The notes below the pieces were generated by a model, which was not told where the DNA came from, did no database searches, and saw nothing but the letters and a program-made list of their open reading frames with translations. Source: CBFDCQ01 sp965603355 (GTDB taxonomy: Bacteria; Hydrogenedentota; CAZGCA01; CBFDCQ01). From it: DNA of 34,253 nt. Of the stretch, positions 1 through 7,506 are shown in pieces (the first letter of the stretch is position 1; each line of letters starts with the position of its first letter). A program made the translations under genes and the position numbers. The stretch is taken from contig CBFDCQ010000032.1 of the NCBI GenBank assembly GCA_965603355.1, forward strand, positions 1 through 34,253, read 5' to 3'.

Positions 1-53
1 GGAGGACATTTCTAATGAGCTAACACAGAGGACATTTCTAAAGAGTCTTGACA
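1..53 (+). mobile_element. Right terminal fragment of an IS1202/ISNCY-type element (cut by window edge)
   Basis: These 53 bases match 16283-16335, the right end of the complete IS copy in this window, at 52 of 53 positions (C at 20, T at 16302). They include both subterminal GAGGACATTTCT motifs and the outer TTGACA terminus ending at 53. The transposase part lies outside the window. If the target duplication is also 17 bp, it would be 54-70, but its partner is out of view. The orientation is the same as the copy at 15106-16335. Confidence 0.85.
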
Positions 54-86
54 CCTCTTTAGCGCGACGTTTTGGCAACATTACTC

Positions 87-115
87 TTGAACAAATTCCC
101 GTTTTGTGTTAGTAT
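87..115 (+). promoter_or_regulatory. Predicted sigma-70-type promoter for the PilZ/receiver pair
   Basis: A TTGAAC -35 (87-92), a 17-nt spacer and a TAGTAT -10 (110-115) lie about 30 nt upstream of the GTG start at 148. The match is good but not perfect. It sits just outside the IS end at 53, so the pair has its own promoter rather than relying on the IS. Confidence 0.5.
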
Positions 116-147
116 ACGCGTGGTGGTTGTACGGAAGGAGGGTAGTT

Positions 148-588
148 GTGGCAGATGATATGTTTTTTTCTGCCGACGGCAAGACGCTGAAAAAAGGGAG
201 GCGTGTCACAAAGAGAACCCCTGTCAAACGGCTGGCCGAATTCTGGCGTGTGGACGATGAAGGTGGGTTGTACCGGGGGCTGATCAGGGATCTCAATCCG
301 TACGGGCTGCTATTGGAATGTAATAGGGGTCTGCCCGTCGATACGGTCATCCAGGTGGAGTTGAAAAGAGACGGGTCCTTCGCCGATCCTCTTTCGGCCG
401 TGAACGGTAGGATAGTCAGGGTGGTGGATACAGGCAGGGGTACTTGGCAGATGGGTGTTCAGCTGATCCTTGCGCGTCCGGAACCGGCTTCGAAACCGAT
501 ACGGATAGAGCCAAGGAAATCGACGCTTCCCGAAAGGAAGCCTACAAGGATGTACTCGCTGGACACCATGTTGGGGACGGAGGAGTGA
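148..588 (+). CDS. PilZ-like domain protein
   Basis: This is a 146-residue soluble protein with the layout of a single PilZ domain. A basic N-terminal stretch (KKGRRVTKRTPVKR) leads into a beta-rich core with RDLNPYG, in the place of the PilZ (D/N)xSxxG motif, then a segment ending in GVQLI. PilZ domains usually bind cyclic di-GMP through RxxxR plus (D/N)xSxxG. Here the second motif has Asn for Ser and the first is only partly matched, so ligand binding is uncertain. I chose GTG at 148 because GGAAGGAGGG at 133-142 sits at correct spacing, whereas the in-frame ATG at 106 overlaps the predicted -10. The receiver gene starts 8 nt after the stop, so the two are probably co-transcribed. It could act as an output or adaptor protein for surface behaviour. 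The tail (about residues 110-146) is basic and probably disordered. Confidence 0.7.
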   Translation: MADDMFFSADGKTLKKGRRVTKRTPVKRLAEFWRVDDEGGLYRGLIRDLNPYGLLLECNRGLPVDTVIQVELKRDGSFADPLSAVNGRIVRVVDTGRGTWQMGVQLILARPEPASKPIRIEPRKSTLPERKPTRMYSLDTMLGTEE

Positions 589-596
589 CAGCGATT

Positions 597-998
597 ATGA
601 ATGCGGTTGAGACTGCGAAAAACCGTGAGCCGAAGATTCTTGTTGTTGATGACGAGGAAGATGTGGTCACTTTCATCAAGCGGGCGCTCGTTCTTGAAGG
701 CATGGAAGTCATCACGGCGTTTGACGGACTAAGCGCACTTGACACAGCTCTTGAGCAGGAGCCCGACCTCGTTATACTTGATATCATGATGCCCATCATG
801 AACGGCTACGAGGTTTGTGCTCGCTTGCGGCGCGAAGATAAGACAAAGGATGTTCCCATCATTTTGCTTTCCTCCGCGTACACGACCGATACTGTGAAGC
901 AAGCAAAACTCGCTGGAGGATCTGGGTACATAGCGAAACCGTTCACACCGGCGGATTTGGTGAGCGAGATCAGGAAGCTTCTTCCGCAGAAGGTCTAG
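597..998 (+). CDS. CheY-like single-domain response regulator
   Basis: A 133-residue stand-alone receiver domain. The acidic pocket is VVDDEED (Asp18/Asp19), the phospho-acceptor is Asp62 in VILDIMMP, and the conserved lysine is Lys114 in YIAKPF. The usual Thr/Ser position falls in ILLSSAY. There is no output domain, so it should signal by protein contact. The start at 597 follows an ACGGAGGAG Shine-Dalgarno and gives normal receiver length; longer upstream starts overlap the PilZ gene. No histidine kinase is visible in the window, so its partner must be elsewhere. Pairing with a PilZ-like protein suggests a signalling pair, but that is inference. Confidence 0.9.
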   Translation: MNAVETAKNREPKILVVDDEEDVVTFIKRALVLEGMEVITAFDGLSALDTALEQEPDLVILDIMMPIMNGYEVCARLRREDKTKDVPIILLSSAYTTDTVKQAKLAGGSGYIAKPFTPADLVSEIRKLLPQKV

Positions 999-1032
999 CG
1001 TCCATGTTCGGCCGGCCGGTTCAACCACCTAT

Positions 1033-1050
1033 CGCGGGTTAAGGCCCGCG
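1033..1050. terminator. Possible shared hairpin between convergent genes
   Basis: CGCGGG and CCCGCG form a 6-bp stem around the 6-nt loop TTAAGG. It lies between the convergent receiver gene and ispE. There is no clear T-tract on either side, so a terminator role is only suggested by position. Confidence 0.3.
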
Positions 1051-1101
1051 CTGCCAACCATGCTGTCAGGGCACAACCGACAAATCCCAACGGCACAGAG
1101 T

Positions 1102-2022
1102 TCATCCTGCGGCTGTATCCGTGGTTGCACTCACACGCTCCCAACCGACATCGGATGTGCCGGCCAACGCCACGAAATGGTCCGGGAGGGTCCGCTCGAG
1201 CCTCTCGACGGCGGCGATGCCCTCATCCCGCGATGCAACGAACCCGAACACTGTAGGTCCGCTGCCGCTCATCAGGGTTGCCGTGCATCCCGCGCGCTCA
1301 AGCACTTCTTTCAATTCGCTGACCTCGGGACACTTCTCCGTTACGACGCGTTCCATCGCGTTGTAGAGGACTTCCTCGGCGTTTCCGGAGCGCACCAACT
1401 CGAGCACACGGCAAAATCTGTCGGTGGGTCCTTCCTGCCCACTTTCCCCACATGGGCGAACCGTCAGACTTGTGTAGGCATCGGCCGTGGACACAGCGAA
1501 CGGTGGCGTGACGATCACAATCCAACGTGTGTCGAGCGGCGGCAGCTTGATGAGGATCTCGCCGCGGCCGGTTCCTGCCACCGTGCCGCCTGTGAGACAG
1601 AACGGCACGTCAGAGCCTACGCGCGCGGCGATGCTGAGCAGCGCGGCGTCGTCCAGACCTGTTTCCCACAACAGATTGAGTGCGGCGAGAGCGGCTGCCG
1701 CGTCGGCGCTGCCGCCGGCCAGCCCTGCTGCTATCGGTATGTTCTTGTTGAGCGTAATGCCGGCTCCTCGGCCCGTCTTCGTCTCCTGTTGGAGCAGGAG
1801 GGCCGCTTTGTACACGAGGTTCTGCTCTTGCGGCGGCATTCGAGGATGCGCGGTCAGGATTTCCACTTCGGTTGGGTTTGAGGCGAATTTCAGCGTATCG
1901 TGGAGCGATATCGATTGAAAGATGGTCTCGATATTGTGGTAGCCGTCTGGACGTTTACAGACCACGTCCAGGTAGAGGTTGATCTTGGCACACGCTTTGT
2001 ACAGGATCGAGGATGAGGCCAT
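1102..2022 (-). CDS. ispE: 4-diphosphocytidyl-2-C-methyl-D-erythritol kinase
   Basis: IspE phosphorylates the 2-hydroxyl of CDP-methylerythritol with ATP in the MEP pathway to isoprenoids and acts in the cytosol. The 306-residue protein has the expected GHMP-kinase layout. ACAKINLYLDV near the N-terminus carries the conserved Lys13. The Gly/Ser-rich ATP loop is PIAAGLAGGSADAAAAL (about 96-112), the catalytic Asp138 is in SDVPF, and the C-terminal GHMP motif is LMSGSGPTVFGF. Length is slightly above the usual 280-300. ATG at 2022 is preceded by GGAAGAGAG. The gene lies 118 nt downstream of the LysM transglycosylase gene on the same strand, with a possible promoter of its own in that gap. It is convergent with the receiver gene. 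Confidence 0.95.
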   Translation of the reverse strand: MASSSILYKACAKINLYLDVVCKRPDGYHNIETIFQSISLHDTLKFASNPTEVEILTAHPRMPPQEQNLVYKAALLLQQETKTGRGAGITLNKNIPIAAGLAGGSADAAAALAALNLLWETGLDDAALLSIAARVGSDVPFCLTGGTVAGTGRGEILIKLPPLDTRWIVIVTPPFAVSTADAYTSLTVRPCGESGQEGPTDRFCRVLELVRSGNAEEVLYNAMERVVTEKCPEVSELKEVLERAGCTATLMSGSGPTVFGFVASRDEGIAAVERLERTLPDHFVALAGTSDVGWERVSATTDTAAG

Positions 2023-2076
2023 GCTGCCGCTCTCTTCCGTTGGATGTTTGCGAGTTCCGTTGGTGACACCTGATTG

Positions 2077-2105
2077 ATGATACCAGAGGGAAAGATGTTC
2101 GGCAA
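2077..2105 (-). promoter_or_regulatory. Possible promoter for ispE
   Basis: On the minus strand TTGCCG (2105-2100), a 17-nt spacer and TATCAT (2082-2077) precede ispE by about 55 nt. The -10 is good and the -35 is only a 4/6 match. Confidence 0.35.
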
Positions 2106-2140
2106 GGCTCTTGCAGGAAAGCGGTGCAGCAGGACTTGTA

Positions 2141-3964
2141 TTAACGTGGTATGATCAGCTTGTCGCCCGGGTCGATCCTCGAACTTCTAAGGCCGTTGCG
2201 ACTCTTGATGGTGTTCACGGTTACCCTGTACTTCATGGCAACGTCCCAGAGGGTATCGCCCCGTCTCACCAGGTGCGTTATCTCCGAGGAGCCCGATGCG
2301 GTCGGCAGGTTCTGACGTGAGGCGTCGACTTTGACCAGAATCTTATCTCCTGGTTTGAGGTCGCGTCCGCCCCGTCTTATACGCCCCGCGTTCCACCGTC
2401 TCAGATCGTCCAGGTCCACTCCAAATGCCTGGCCGATTCCCCATAGACTGTCGCCCCGCTTGACTGTGTAGACCAGCCCGTCGTCGGTTCTGGCAGCTTG
2501 TGGCATCTCGGACGTCGCCCTACCCTTGACCGCCGTGGGTATGATCAGGTACTTACCTGCGCGTATGCGATTGCGGTTGCGGATGCTGTTAGCCAGCATG
2601 ATGTCCTGGATAGAGGTGCCGTATCGTTCGGCGATGGTTGACAGAGTCTCGCCTCGTCCTACCCTGTGCCGGAACGATTCCACGCCTTTGGTGAGTGGCA
2701 TGTTTGCCAGGGCGACCTCCAACTGCTCGCGTGTGCCCGAGGGAACCTTGAGTTCATAGCCTCCGTCCCGGAGCGGGGTATAGGGAAGCTTGAGTTCCGG
2801 ATTCAGTTCGCTGATAGTGGCGCGGCTAACGTCGCATTCCTTGGCGATCTCATCGAGGCTCACATAACCCTTGATCGATATCTTGTCGTACTGCAGAGGA
2901 TTGTCAACAATTGGTCGAAACCCATACTCTTCCGGGTCTTGAGCTATGGTAACGGCCGCCATGAACTTCGGGACATAACGACGTGTTTCACGGGGCAGAA
3001 TTCTTACCCTGCGTTCCGTGCTCGCGTCCAACAATTTCCAATAGTCGCTCTCGTACGTGTTGACCATGCCGCGGAAAACCCCAGACGGGCCAGCGTTATA
3101 GGCTGCGAGCGCCATCTCCCACGATCCAGAGAAAAGGTTATGAAGATCCGACAGGTGTCGTACCGCCGCATATGTGGATTTCTCGATATCGTATCTTTCA
3201 TCAATCTTCCAGTCAACTGTCAGGCCATAGTTGCTCGCGGTGCTGGGCATGAACTGCCAGAGTCCGCCGGCTCCCGCTCGCGAGCGTGCCTTCACCTTGA
3301 AATTACTCTCCACCAGGGGGAGATAGGCGAGTTCAGGCGGGAGACCCTCGTGCTCAATGATCTCCCTAATCATGGGCAAGTACTTTCCGGCTCTCGCCAG
3401 ACCCTCGGTGAACGCTTGCCTCAGTGTCCCGCAATAGGCCGCGATTTCCCGTTCAACGTGCTCGTTCGTCACGACATGGAGTGAGTTGCTTTCCTCTTGC
3501 TCCTCAGGTTCCTCGACGGTCTCCGTGGTTTCATCAGTGGAGACTTCCGAAACCAGCTCGGGTAGGGGGTCCTGGTCAACCGTTGGAGTCAGTTCAACGG
3601 TTGGCTCCGGCGGGAGTGTCTTCTCGTAGAGATCGCGCATCCTGAGCAGCGTGTCCATATCGGGCTCAGCTTCCATGAGGAAGTCCAACGACTTCTGAAG
3701 GTACTCGCGAGCGGCCTCGCGATCCCCACGCTCGTACGCAAGCAGCCCCATCTCGTACAGCTCTTGAGCACCGGTCATCGGGTCGGCGTATTCGTCCATT
3801 GCCGACTCGACGGCCGTTTCCTCGACGGGCAATGCGGGCTCTTGGGCGGTAGTGTCCCGTCGGTACAAGTTGTCAAGAGCTGTACATCCCGCGGCGAGAA
3901 AGATGAGGATGAACAGGGGTAGAGCTAAGGATCTATTGTAAGACAGGGTTTTACTCCCTCTCAT
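2141..3964 (-). CDS. Lipoprotein lytic transglycosylase with SLT and LysM domains (MltD-like)
   Basis: A 607-residue murein lytic transglycosylase that should cleave the MurNAc-GlcNAc bond in periplasmic peptidoglycan. The N-terminus is a lipoprotein signal with lipobox LAAGC (lipidated Cys27). An alpha-helical, TPR-like stretch spans about 62-115 and an acidic linker about 130-160. The SLT domain covers about 195-310, with catalytic Glu219 in LVESNF followed by GLWQFMPSTA and LAAYNAGPSGV. Three LysM peptidoglycan-binding modules lie at about 432-476, 498-545 and 563-606. This is the MltD architecture plus an extra LysM and the N-terminal helical region. A good minus-strand promoter lies 50-75 nt upstream. 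The ATG at 3964 has no strong Shine-Dalgarno but gives an ideal signal peptide. Confidence 0.9.
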   Translation of the reverse strand: MRGSKTLSYNRSLALPLFILIFLAAGCTALDNLYRRDTTAQEPALPVEETAVESAMDEYADPMTGAQELYEMGLLAYERGDREAAREYLQKSLDFLMEAEPDMDTLLRMRDLYEKTLPPEPTVELTPTVDQDPLPELVSEVSTDETTETVEEPEEQEESNSLHVVTNEHVEREIAAYCGTLRQAFTEGLARAGKYLPMIREIIEHEGLPPELAYLPLVESNFKVKARSRAGAGGLWQFMPSTASNYGLTVDWKIDERYDIEKSTYAAVRHLSDLHNLFSGSWEMALAAYNAGPSGVFRGMVNTYESDYWKLLDASTERRVRILPRETRRYVPKFMAAVTIAQDPEEYGFRPIVDNPLQYDKISIKGYVSLDEIAKECDVSRATISELNPELKLPYTPLRDGGYELKVPSGTREQLEVALANMPLTKGVESFRHRVGRGETLSTIAERYGTSIQDIMLANSIRNRNRIRAGKYLIIPTAVKGRATSEMPQAARTDDGLVYTVKRGDSLWGIGQAFGVDLDDLRRWNAGRIRRGGRDLKPGDKILVKVDASRQNLPTASGSSEITHLVRRGDTLWDVAMKYRVTVNTIKSRNGLRSSRIDPGDKLIIPR

Positions 3965-4011
3965 GAGTTCAAACTATGCCACCGGCTTCCGCACCACACT
4001 CTCTACTATAT

Positions 4012-4041
4012 ATCATAGTGAAAAATGGACCCTTTTGTCAA
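4012..4041 (-). promoter_or_regulatory. Predicted promoter for the LysM transglycosylase gene
   Basis: On the minus strand a perfect TTGACA -35 (4041-4036), an 18-nt spacer and a TATGAT -10 (4017-4012). The transcript would carry a leader of about 40 nt. Confidence 0.65.
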
Positions 4042-4212
4042 GAGAAACGCAAGTTTAGCGTTGAGGGTTTACTCGTCGTAGCGGACCAGTCGAGGCGTGG
4101 AATAGGGGCAAGGTATGCTTCAAACGCTTTATTGACAGAATGTTGCATCGTTAGAGGCATGCCTGGAATGACAAGTTAGAGCTGACACGACTTTTCAGCA
4201 GCCTGTCGGCCG

Positions 4213-4896
4213 TTATTCTGCCTTCTCGCGGCCAAAATAGCGCTCAATCCTGTCGGTCAGCTCGTTCAGCCTGTCTTCGAGCTCGACTCTGGCCGCTTCG
4301 ATCTCGTTCTTCCCTGCGGTACTACTAACGGCGACAGGTTCGCCGCAGAGGTATAGTAGCTTGTTGAAAGGGAGCGGTATCGTGGTTTCGTCCCAGCTTT
4401 TATTGAGCTTTCGCCGTTTCGCTCCGGATCGTACCGGGAAGATCAGTGCACCGCTGTGTTTTGCGAGGAAGACGATACCTTTCTTGGCTTTGTAGGCCGG
4501 ACCCTTTGGGCCGTCCGCGGCCAGTATGCATAGACTCGCGCGACGGGATATAATGTATTCCGCCAACTCCCTTATCGCCCCTTTCCCGCGCCTGGAAGTC
4601 GACCCGCGAAACACCGTGAACCCGAACCTGCCGAACGCTCGCGCCAGCAGCTCGCCGTCGCGGCTCAGACTGGCCATCGTGATCATGTTCCTGTGGCGAA
4701 ATATGTAGGGACCGATTATGGCGTCCTGGTGCCATGCCGCCGCGAGCGCGGTTTCCCCTCGGTCCAGCGTGTCAAAGAGTCGGTCAACGCCCTCGAACTT
4801 CTTCCTGCTCGTGAAGAACACGAGCTTCATGTAGCCCAGATAGATCAATGGACCGAGCCACAGCACCAGTCTCAGCGGAAAACCCCGTAAGCGCAT
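4213..4896 (-). CDS. DUF374/lysophospholipid acyltransferase-like protein
   Basis: A 227-residue protein of the DUF374 group, related to the LPLAT acyltransferases that transfer acyl chains onto lipid or lipid A-type acceptors at the inner membrane. An N-terminal hydrophobic segment (LRLVLWLGPLIYLGYMKLVF) is followed by WHQDAI, standing where LPLATs have HxxxxD. RDGELLARAFGRFGF and FRGSTSRRGKGA follow, then AADGPKGPAYKAKKG, which are hallmarks of this family. The acceptor is unknown. ATG at 4896 is preceded by GGAGGATGAA. The frame stays open upstream to 5058, but that stretch encodes REP-derived residues (VGRASCPPAW) and contains the promoter at 4940-4968, so the longer start is an artefact. 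Confidence 0.85.
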   Translation of the reverse strand: MRLRGFPLRLVLWLGPLIYLGYMKLVFFTSRKKFEGVDRLFDTLDRGETALAAAWHQDAIIGPYIFRHRNMITMASLSRDGELLARAFGRFGFTVFRGSTSRRGKGAIRELAEYIISRRASLCILAADGPKGPAYKAKKGIVFLAKHSGALIFPVRSGAKRRKLNKSWDETTIPLPFNKLLYLCGEPVAVSSTAGKNEIEAARVELEDRLNELTDRIERYFGREKAE

Positions 4897-4939
4897 TTCA
4901 TCCTCCGAAGAATAAGTCACCACGCAGCACGTGACACAT

Positions 4940-4968
4940 ATCATACGTGTGGAAGGACGACTTGACAA
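4940..4968 (-). promoter_or_regulatory. Predicted promoter for the DUF374 gene
   Basis: On the minus strand TTGTCA (4968-4963), a 17-nt spacer and TATGAT (4945-4940), about 44 nt before ATG 4896. It suggests the gene can be expressed separately from the fusion gene upstream. Confidence 0.55.
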
Positions 4969-5029
4969 GGGGAAATGTGCAGGGGCGCCACGTCCGGGCC
5001 TCCAGGGCGGAGCGAACCGACCCCATGCA

Positions 5030-5052
5030 GGCGGGCAGGATGCCCGCCCTAC
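5030..5052 (-). repeat. REP-like palindrome with GTAG head
   Basis: On the minus strand GTAG (5052-5049) is followed by a perfect 8-bp inverted repeat, GGCGGGCA then TCC then TGCCCGCC. An essentially identical unit is at 26506-26528 and a variant at 8942-8964. A GTAG tetranucleotide before a palindrome is the signature of REP sequences mobilised by RAYT transposases. It lies 10 nt after the stop codon of the cNMP-AckA-PduL gene. Confidence 0.8.
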
Positions 5053-5062
5053 CTTCACGGCG

Positions 5063-7390
5063 TCAGCTTCTGCTCTGGATTCTATCGATATGTCCCGTGA
5101 AGCCGGTGCTGATGTCGGCGGCGTTGGCTTCGTCGGTATCGATATGCATGGCCAGCCGGAAGCTCGGGTGTACGCGGACGAGCACGTCGCCGAAGATTAG
5201 CTCACGCGCGCCTTTCACGCGTACCATTACCCTGTCTTTATCGCGCAGGCCGAAGCGCAGGGCGTCCTCGGGCGACATATGGATGTGCCGCAGGGCGCAA
5301 ATCACGCCCTTGTTGATGGTGATCGCGCCGTCTCCACATTCGATGGTTATGCCGGGGGTCTCCTCAACATCGCCGGAGGCTCGTATCGGCGGGTCGATAC
5401 CGAGTTTGAACTGCTCGGTCATCGAGATCTCGACCTGGGTCTCCTTGCGCGTGGGACCGAGCACCCTAACGCGCTCGACACGACCTTTCGGTCCGACCAG
5501 AGTCACCGTCTCCTTGCACGCGAACTGACCCGGCTGCGACAACTCCTGGCGGACTGTGAGTTCGTGTCCTTCCCCGAAAAGCGCTTCCACGTGCGGCTGC
5601 GACAGGTGGATGTGGTGGGCCGAAACCTCTACCGGCACAGGTGTGGGCGTCTGGCTGTGGATGATCGTCGTGACATGGTTACGGTCTAACGCACGCAGCG
5701 TCCCACGGGCGATCATACGCTCCTCGTCGGTGGGGACGACGAGTACGTGTACCCGCGCATCGGGCGTCGATATGTCGCACGCCTCCTCAGAGCTGCTTGC
5801 GGCGCGGTTCTTGTTCTCATCGATGCTAATACCCATGTAGGCCAGACCCTGGCATGCGAGGCTCCTTACACCGGCGCTGCGCTGTCCTATGCCGCCGGTG
5901 AAGACCAGCACGTCCAGTCCGCCCATCGCCGCAACGTAAGCGCCGATATACTTCCGCACGCGGTAACAGAACGTCTTGAACGCGAGCAGCGCGCGGTGAT
6001 CGCCCTCGTTGGCCGCCGTTTCTATCTCGCGCATATCGTTGGAGATGCCCGAGAGGCCCTTAAGACCGCTTTGCCTGTTTATCAGCCGGTCGAGTTCCTC
6101 GTGATCGAGCGCGTCGGTACGCATCAGGTGAAGAAGCACGGCCGCGTCAATGTCGCCGCAGCGTGTGCCCATGATCAATCCTTCCGTGGGTGTCAATCCC
6201 ATGGAGGTATCCACGGACCGACCGTGGTCAACGGCGCAGATCGATGCACCGTTGCCCAGATGGCAGACGATCATCTCGAGCTCGTTGTACGGTCGTTTAA
6301 GGAGCTCCGCGGCTTTCAGCGAAACGTAAGCGTGGGAGGTCCCGTGGAACCCGTAGCGTCTTATCCGCTTCTGTTCGTAGTATTCGTATGGAAGCCCGTA
6401 AAGGTAGGCGTATGGCGGCAGAGTCTGGTGGAACGCCGTGTCGAAAACCGCTACATGCGTTGCATTCGGAAAGATCTTCTTGGCTTCGTTGATCCCCATC
6501 AGGTTCACCGGGTTGTGGAGCGGCGCGAGCTCCGCCGCCTTGTCAATCTCGCCGATAACCTCGTCGGTTATGATTACCGAATGGCTGTACTTGTCGCCTC
6601 CGTGCACGACGCGGTGTCCCACGGCGGTGATCTCAGCAGGAGAGTCTATAACGCCCGCGTCTTCCGCAGTGAGCGCTTCAACCATCGCTGAAAACGCCTT
6701 GCGGTGGTCGCCCCTGGGTAGTTCGCGTGTCGTTTCGCCTTTCGAGGAGCGATATGCGAGACTCGTGCCGTCCTCGCCGATTCTCTCCACGGCGCCGCGT
6801 GCGTTCTTGGTCTCGTCGGCGGTATCGAACAGGTTGAACTTGAGCGAAGAGGAACCGCAGTTCACCACCAGAAGTTTCATCGGTTCATCGGTCTTCAGCC
6901 TGAAGCTGTATGGGTCGTCGCTTCGCCTGAAAGCGGAAGCCGCAAGCTCCTGACCGCGCTCGTCGTAAGCATACATCTTCAGGCGTTCCGCGATTGTCCT
7001 GGAAAGATGGGCGATCGCCGGCGGATGCGTGATCAGGACGGTCGAAAAGAGGTTCTGCGGAATGAGCAGCGCCTTGCATCGGGTGAGACCGATGATATCG
7101 GCCATGGTCTTGTCGCCGGTCATAAGCGCCATCTCACCGAAGATATCGCCCGGCTTCAACATGCCCAGACGGTGCCTGTCGCCCCTGTCGTCGGTGACGG
7201 AGACTTCGGCGTTCCCGTCGATCAGGACGCCCAGGAACCGTCCCTCGTCGCCGAACTCGATGACCGCCTCGTTCGGCTCGAAGGTCATCAAGCGCGAGCC
7301 CTTCGCCAGCTCCTCAAGGCGGTCGTCTGAGAAACCGTCGAACAGCGCTACTTTGGCTTTCAGAAACTCAGCAACCCTCGGTAAGTCCAT
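5063..7390 (-). CDS. Three-domain fusion: cNMP-binding domain, acetate kinase, PduL phosphotransacylase
   Basis: 775 residues in one frame. Residues about 10-140 form a cyclic-nucleotide-binding (CRP-type) fold with FGEMALM at 84-90. Residues 171-570 are a complete acetate kinase: NCGSSSLK (Asn177), GHRVVHGG (Arg260), VFDTAFH (Asp317), FHGTSH (His349), MGTRCGD (Arg410) and TDEE (Glu556), all matching known catalytic positions. Residues 571-775 are a full PduL-type phosphate acyltransferase with zinc-ligand motifs HIHLS (His593/595), KET (Glu627), RHIHMS (His702/704) and MHID (His749). Together the enzymes would convert acetyl-CoA plus phosphate to acetyl phosphate, then acetate plus ATP, or the reverse. 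The sensor domain implies allosteric control, but its cassette has Thr95 where cAMP-binding proteins have Arg. The start at 7390 follows GGGAGG. The domain order, cytosolic location and absence of a microcompartment targeting peptide are visible; regulation is inferred. Confidence 0.93.
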   Translation of the reverse strand: MDLPRVAEFLKAKVALFDGFSDDRLEELAKGSRLMTFEPNEAVIEFGDEGRFLGVLIDGNAEVSVTDDRGDRHRLGMLKPGDIFGEMALMTGDKTMADIIGLTRCKALLIPQNLFSTVLITHPPAIAHLSRTIAERLKMYAYDERGQELAASAFRRSDDPYSFRLKTDEPMKLLVVNCGSSSLKFNLFDTADETKNARGAVERIGEDGTSLAYRSSKGETTRELPRGDHRKAFSAMVEALTAEDAGVIDSPAEITAVGHRVVHGGDKYSHSVIITDEVIGEIDKAAELAPLHNPVNLMGINEAKKIFPNATHVAVFDTAFHQTLPPYAYLYGLPYEYYEQKRIRRYGFHGTSHAYVSLKAAELLKRPYNELEMIVCHLGNGASICAVDHGRSVDTSMGLTPTEGLIMGTRCGDIDAAVLLHLMRTDALDHEELDRLINRQSGLKGLSGISNDMREIETAANEGDHRALLAFKTFCYRVRKYIGAYVAAMGGLDVLVFTGGIGQRSAGVRSLACQGLAYMGISIDENKNRAASSSEEACDISTPDARVHVLVVPTDEERMIARGTLRALDRNHVTTIIHSQTPTPVPVEVSAHHIHLSQPHVEALFGEGHELTVRQELSQPGQFACKETVTLVGPKGRVERVRVLGPTRKETQVEISMTEQFKLGIDPPIRASGDVEETPGITIECGDGAITINKGVICALRHIHMSPEDALRFGLRDKDRVMVRVKGARELIFGDVLVRVHPSFRLAMHIDTDEANAADISTGFTGHIDRIQSRS

Positions 7391-7412
7391 CTGTTAACCT
7401 CCCCAGCCTTTC

Positions 7413-7436
7413 GGGCGCGACAAGCAGCGCCCCTAC
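7413..7436 (-). repeat. REP-like palindrome variant
   Basis: On the minus strand GTAG (7436-7433) is followed by GGGCGC, an 8-nt loop and GCGCCC. It is a divergent member of the same GTAG-headed family. It lies in the 116-nt gap between the permease stop and the fusion gene start, in the 5' leader region of the fusion gene. Confidence 0.6.
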
Positions 7437-7506
7437 AGAGTACCACAATTCTCTCAGTGCTCGCGACGTTGCCGCTGTTGGTCACGGAACTGGCTCGTCG
7501 TGAGCG

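Noticed and set aside
1060..1881. Long plus-strand open frame opposite ispE
   Set aside because: It is antisense to a clear ispE, has no Shine-Dalgarno and gives a low-complexity, Cys/His/Arg-rich translation with no family features.
5747..6691. Plus-strand open frame of about 314 codons inside the AckA-PduL gene
   Set aside because: It lies antisense to the conserved acetate kinase core; GC-rich codon use on one strand commonly opens frames on the other. No motif is visible.
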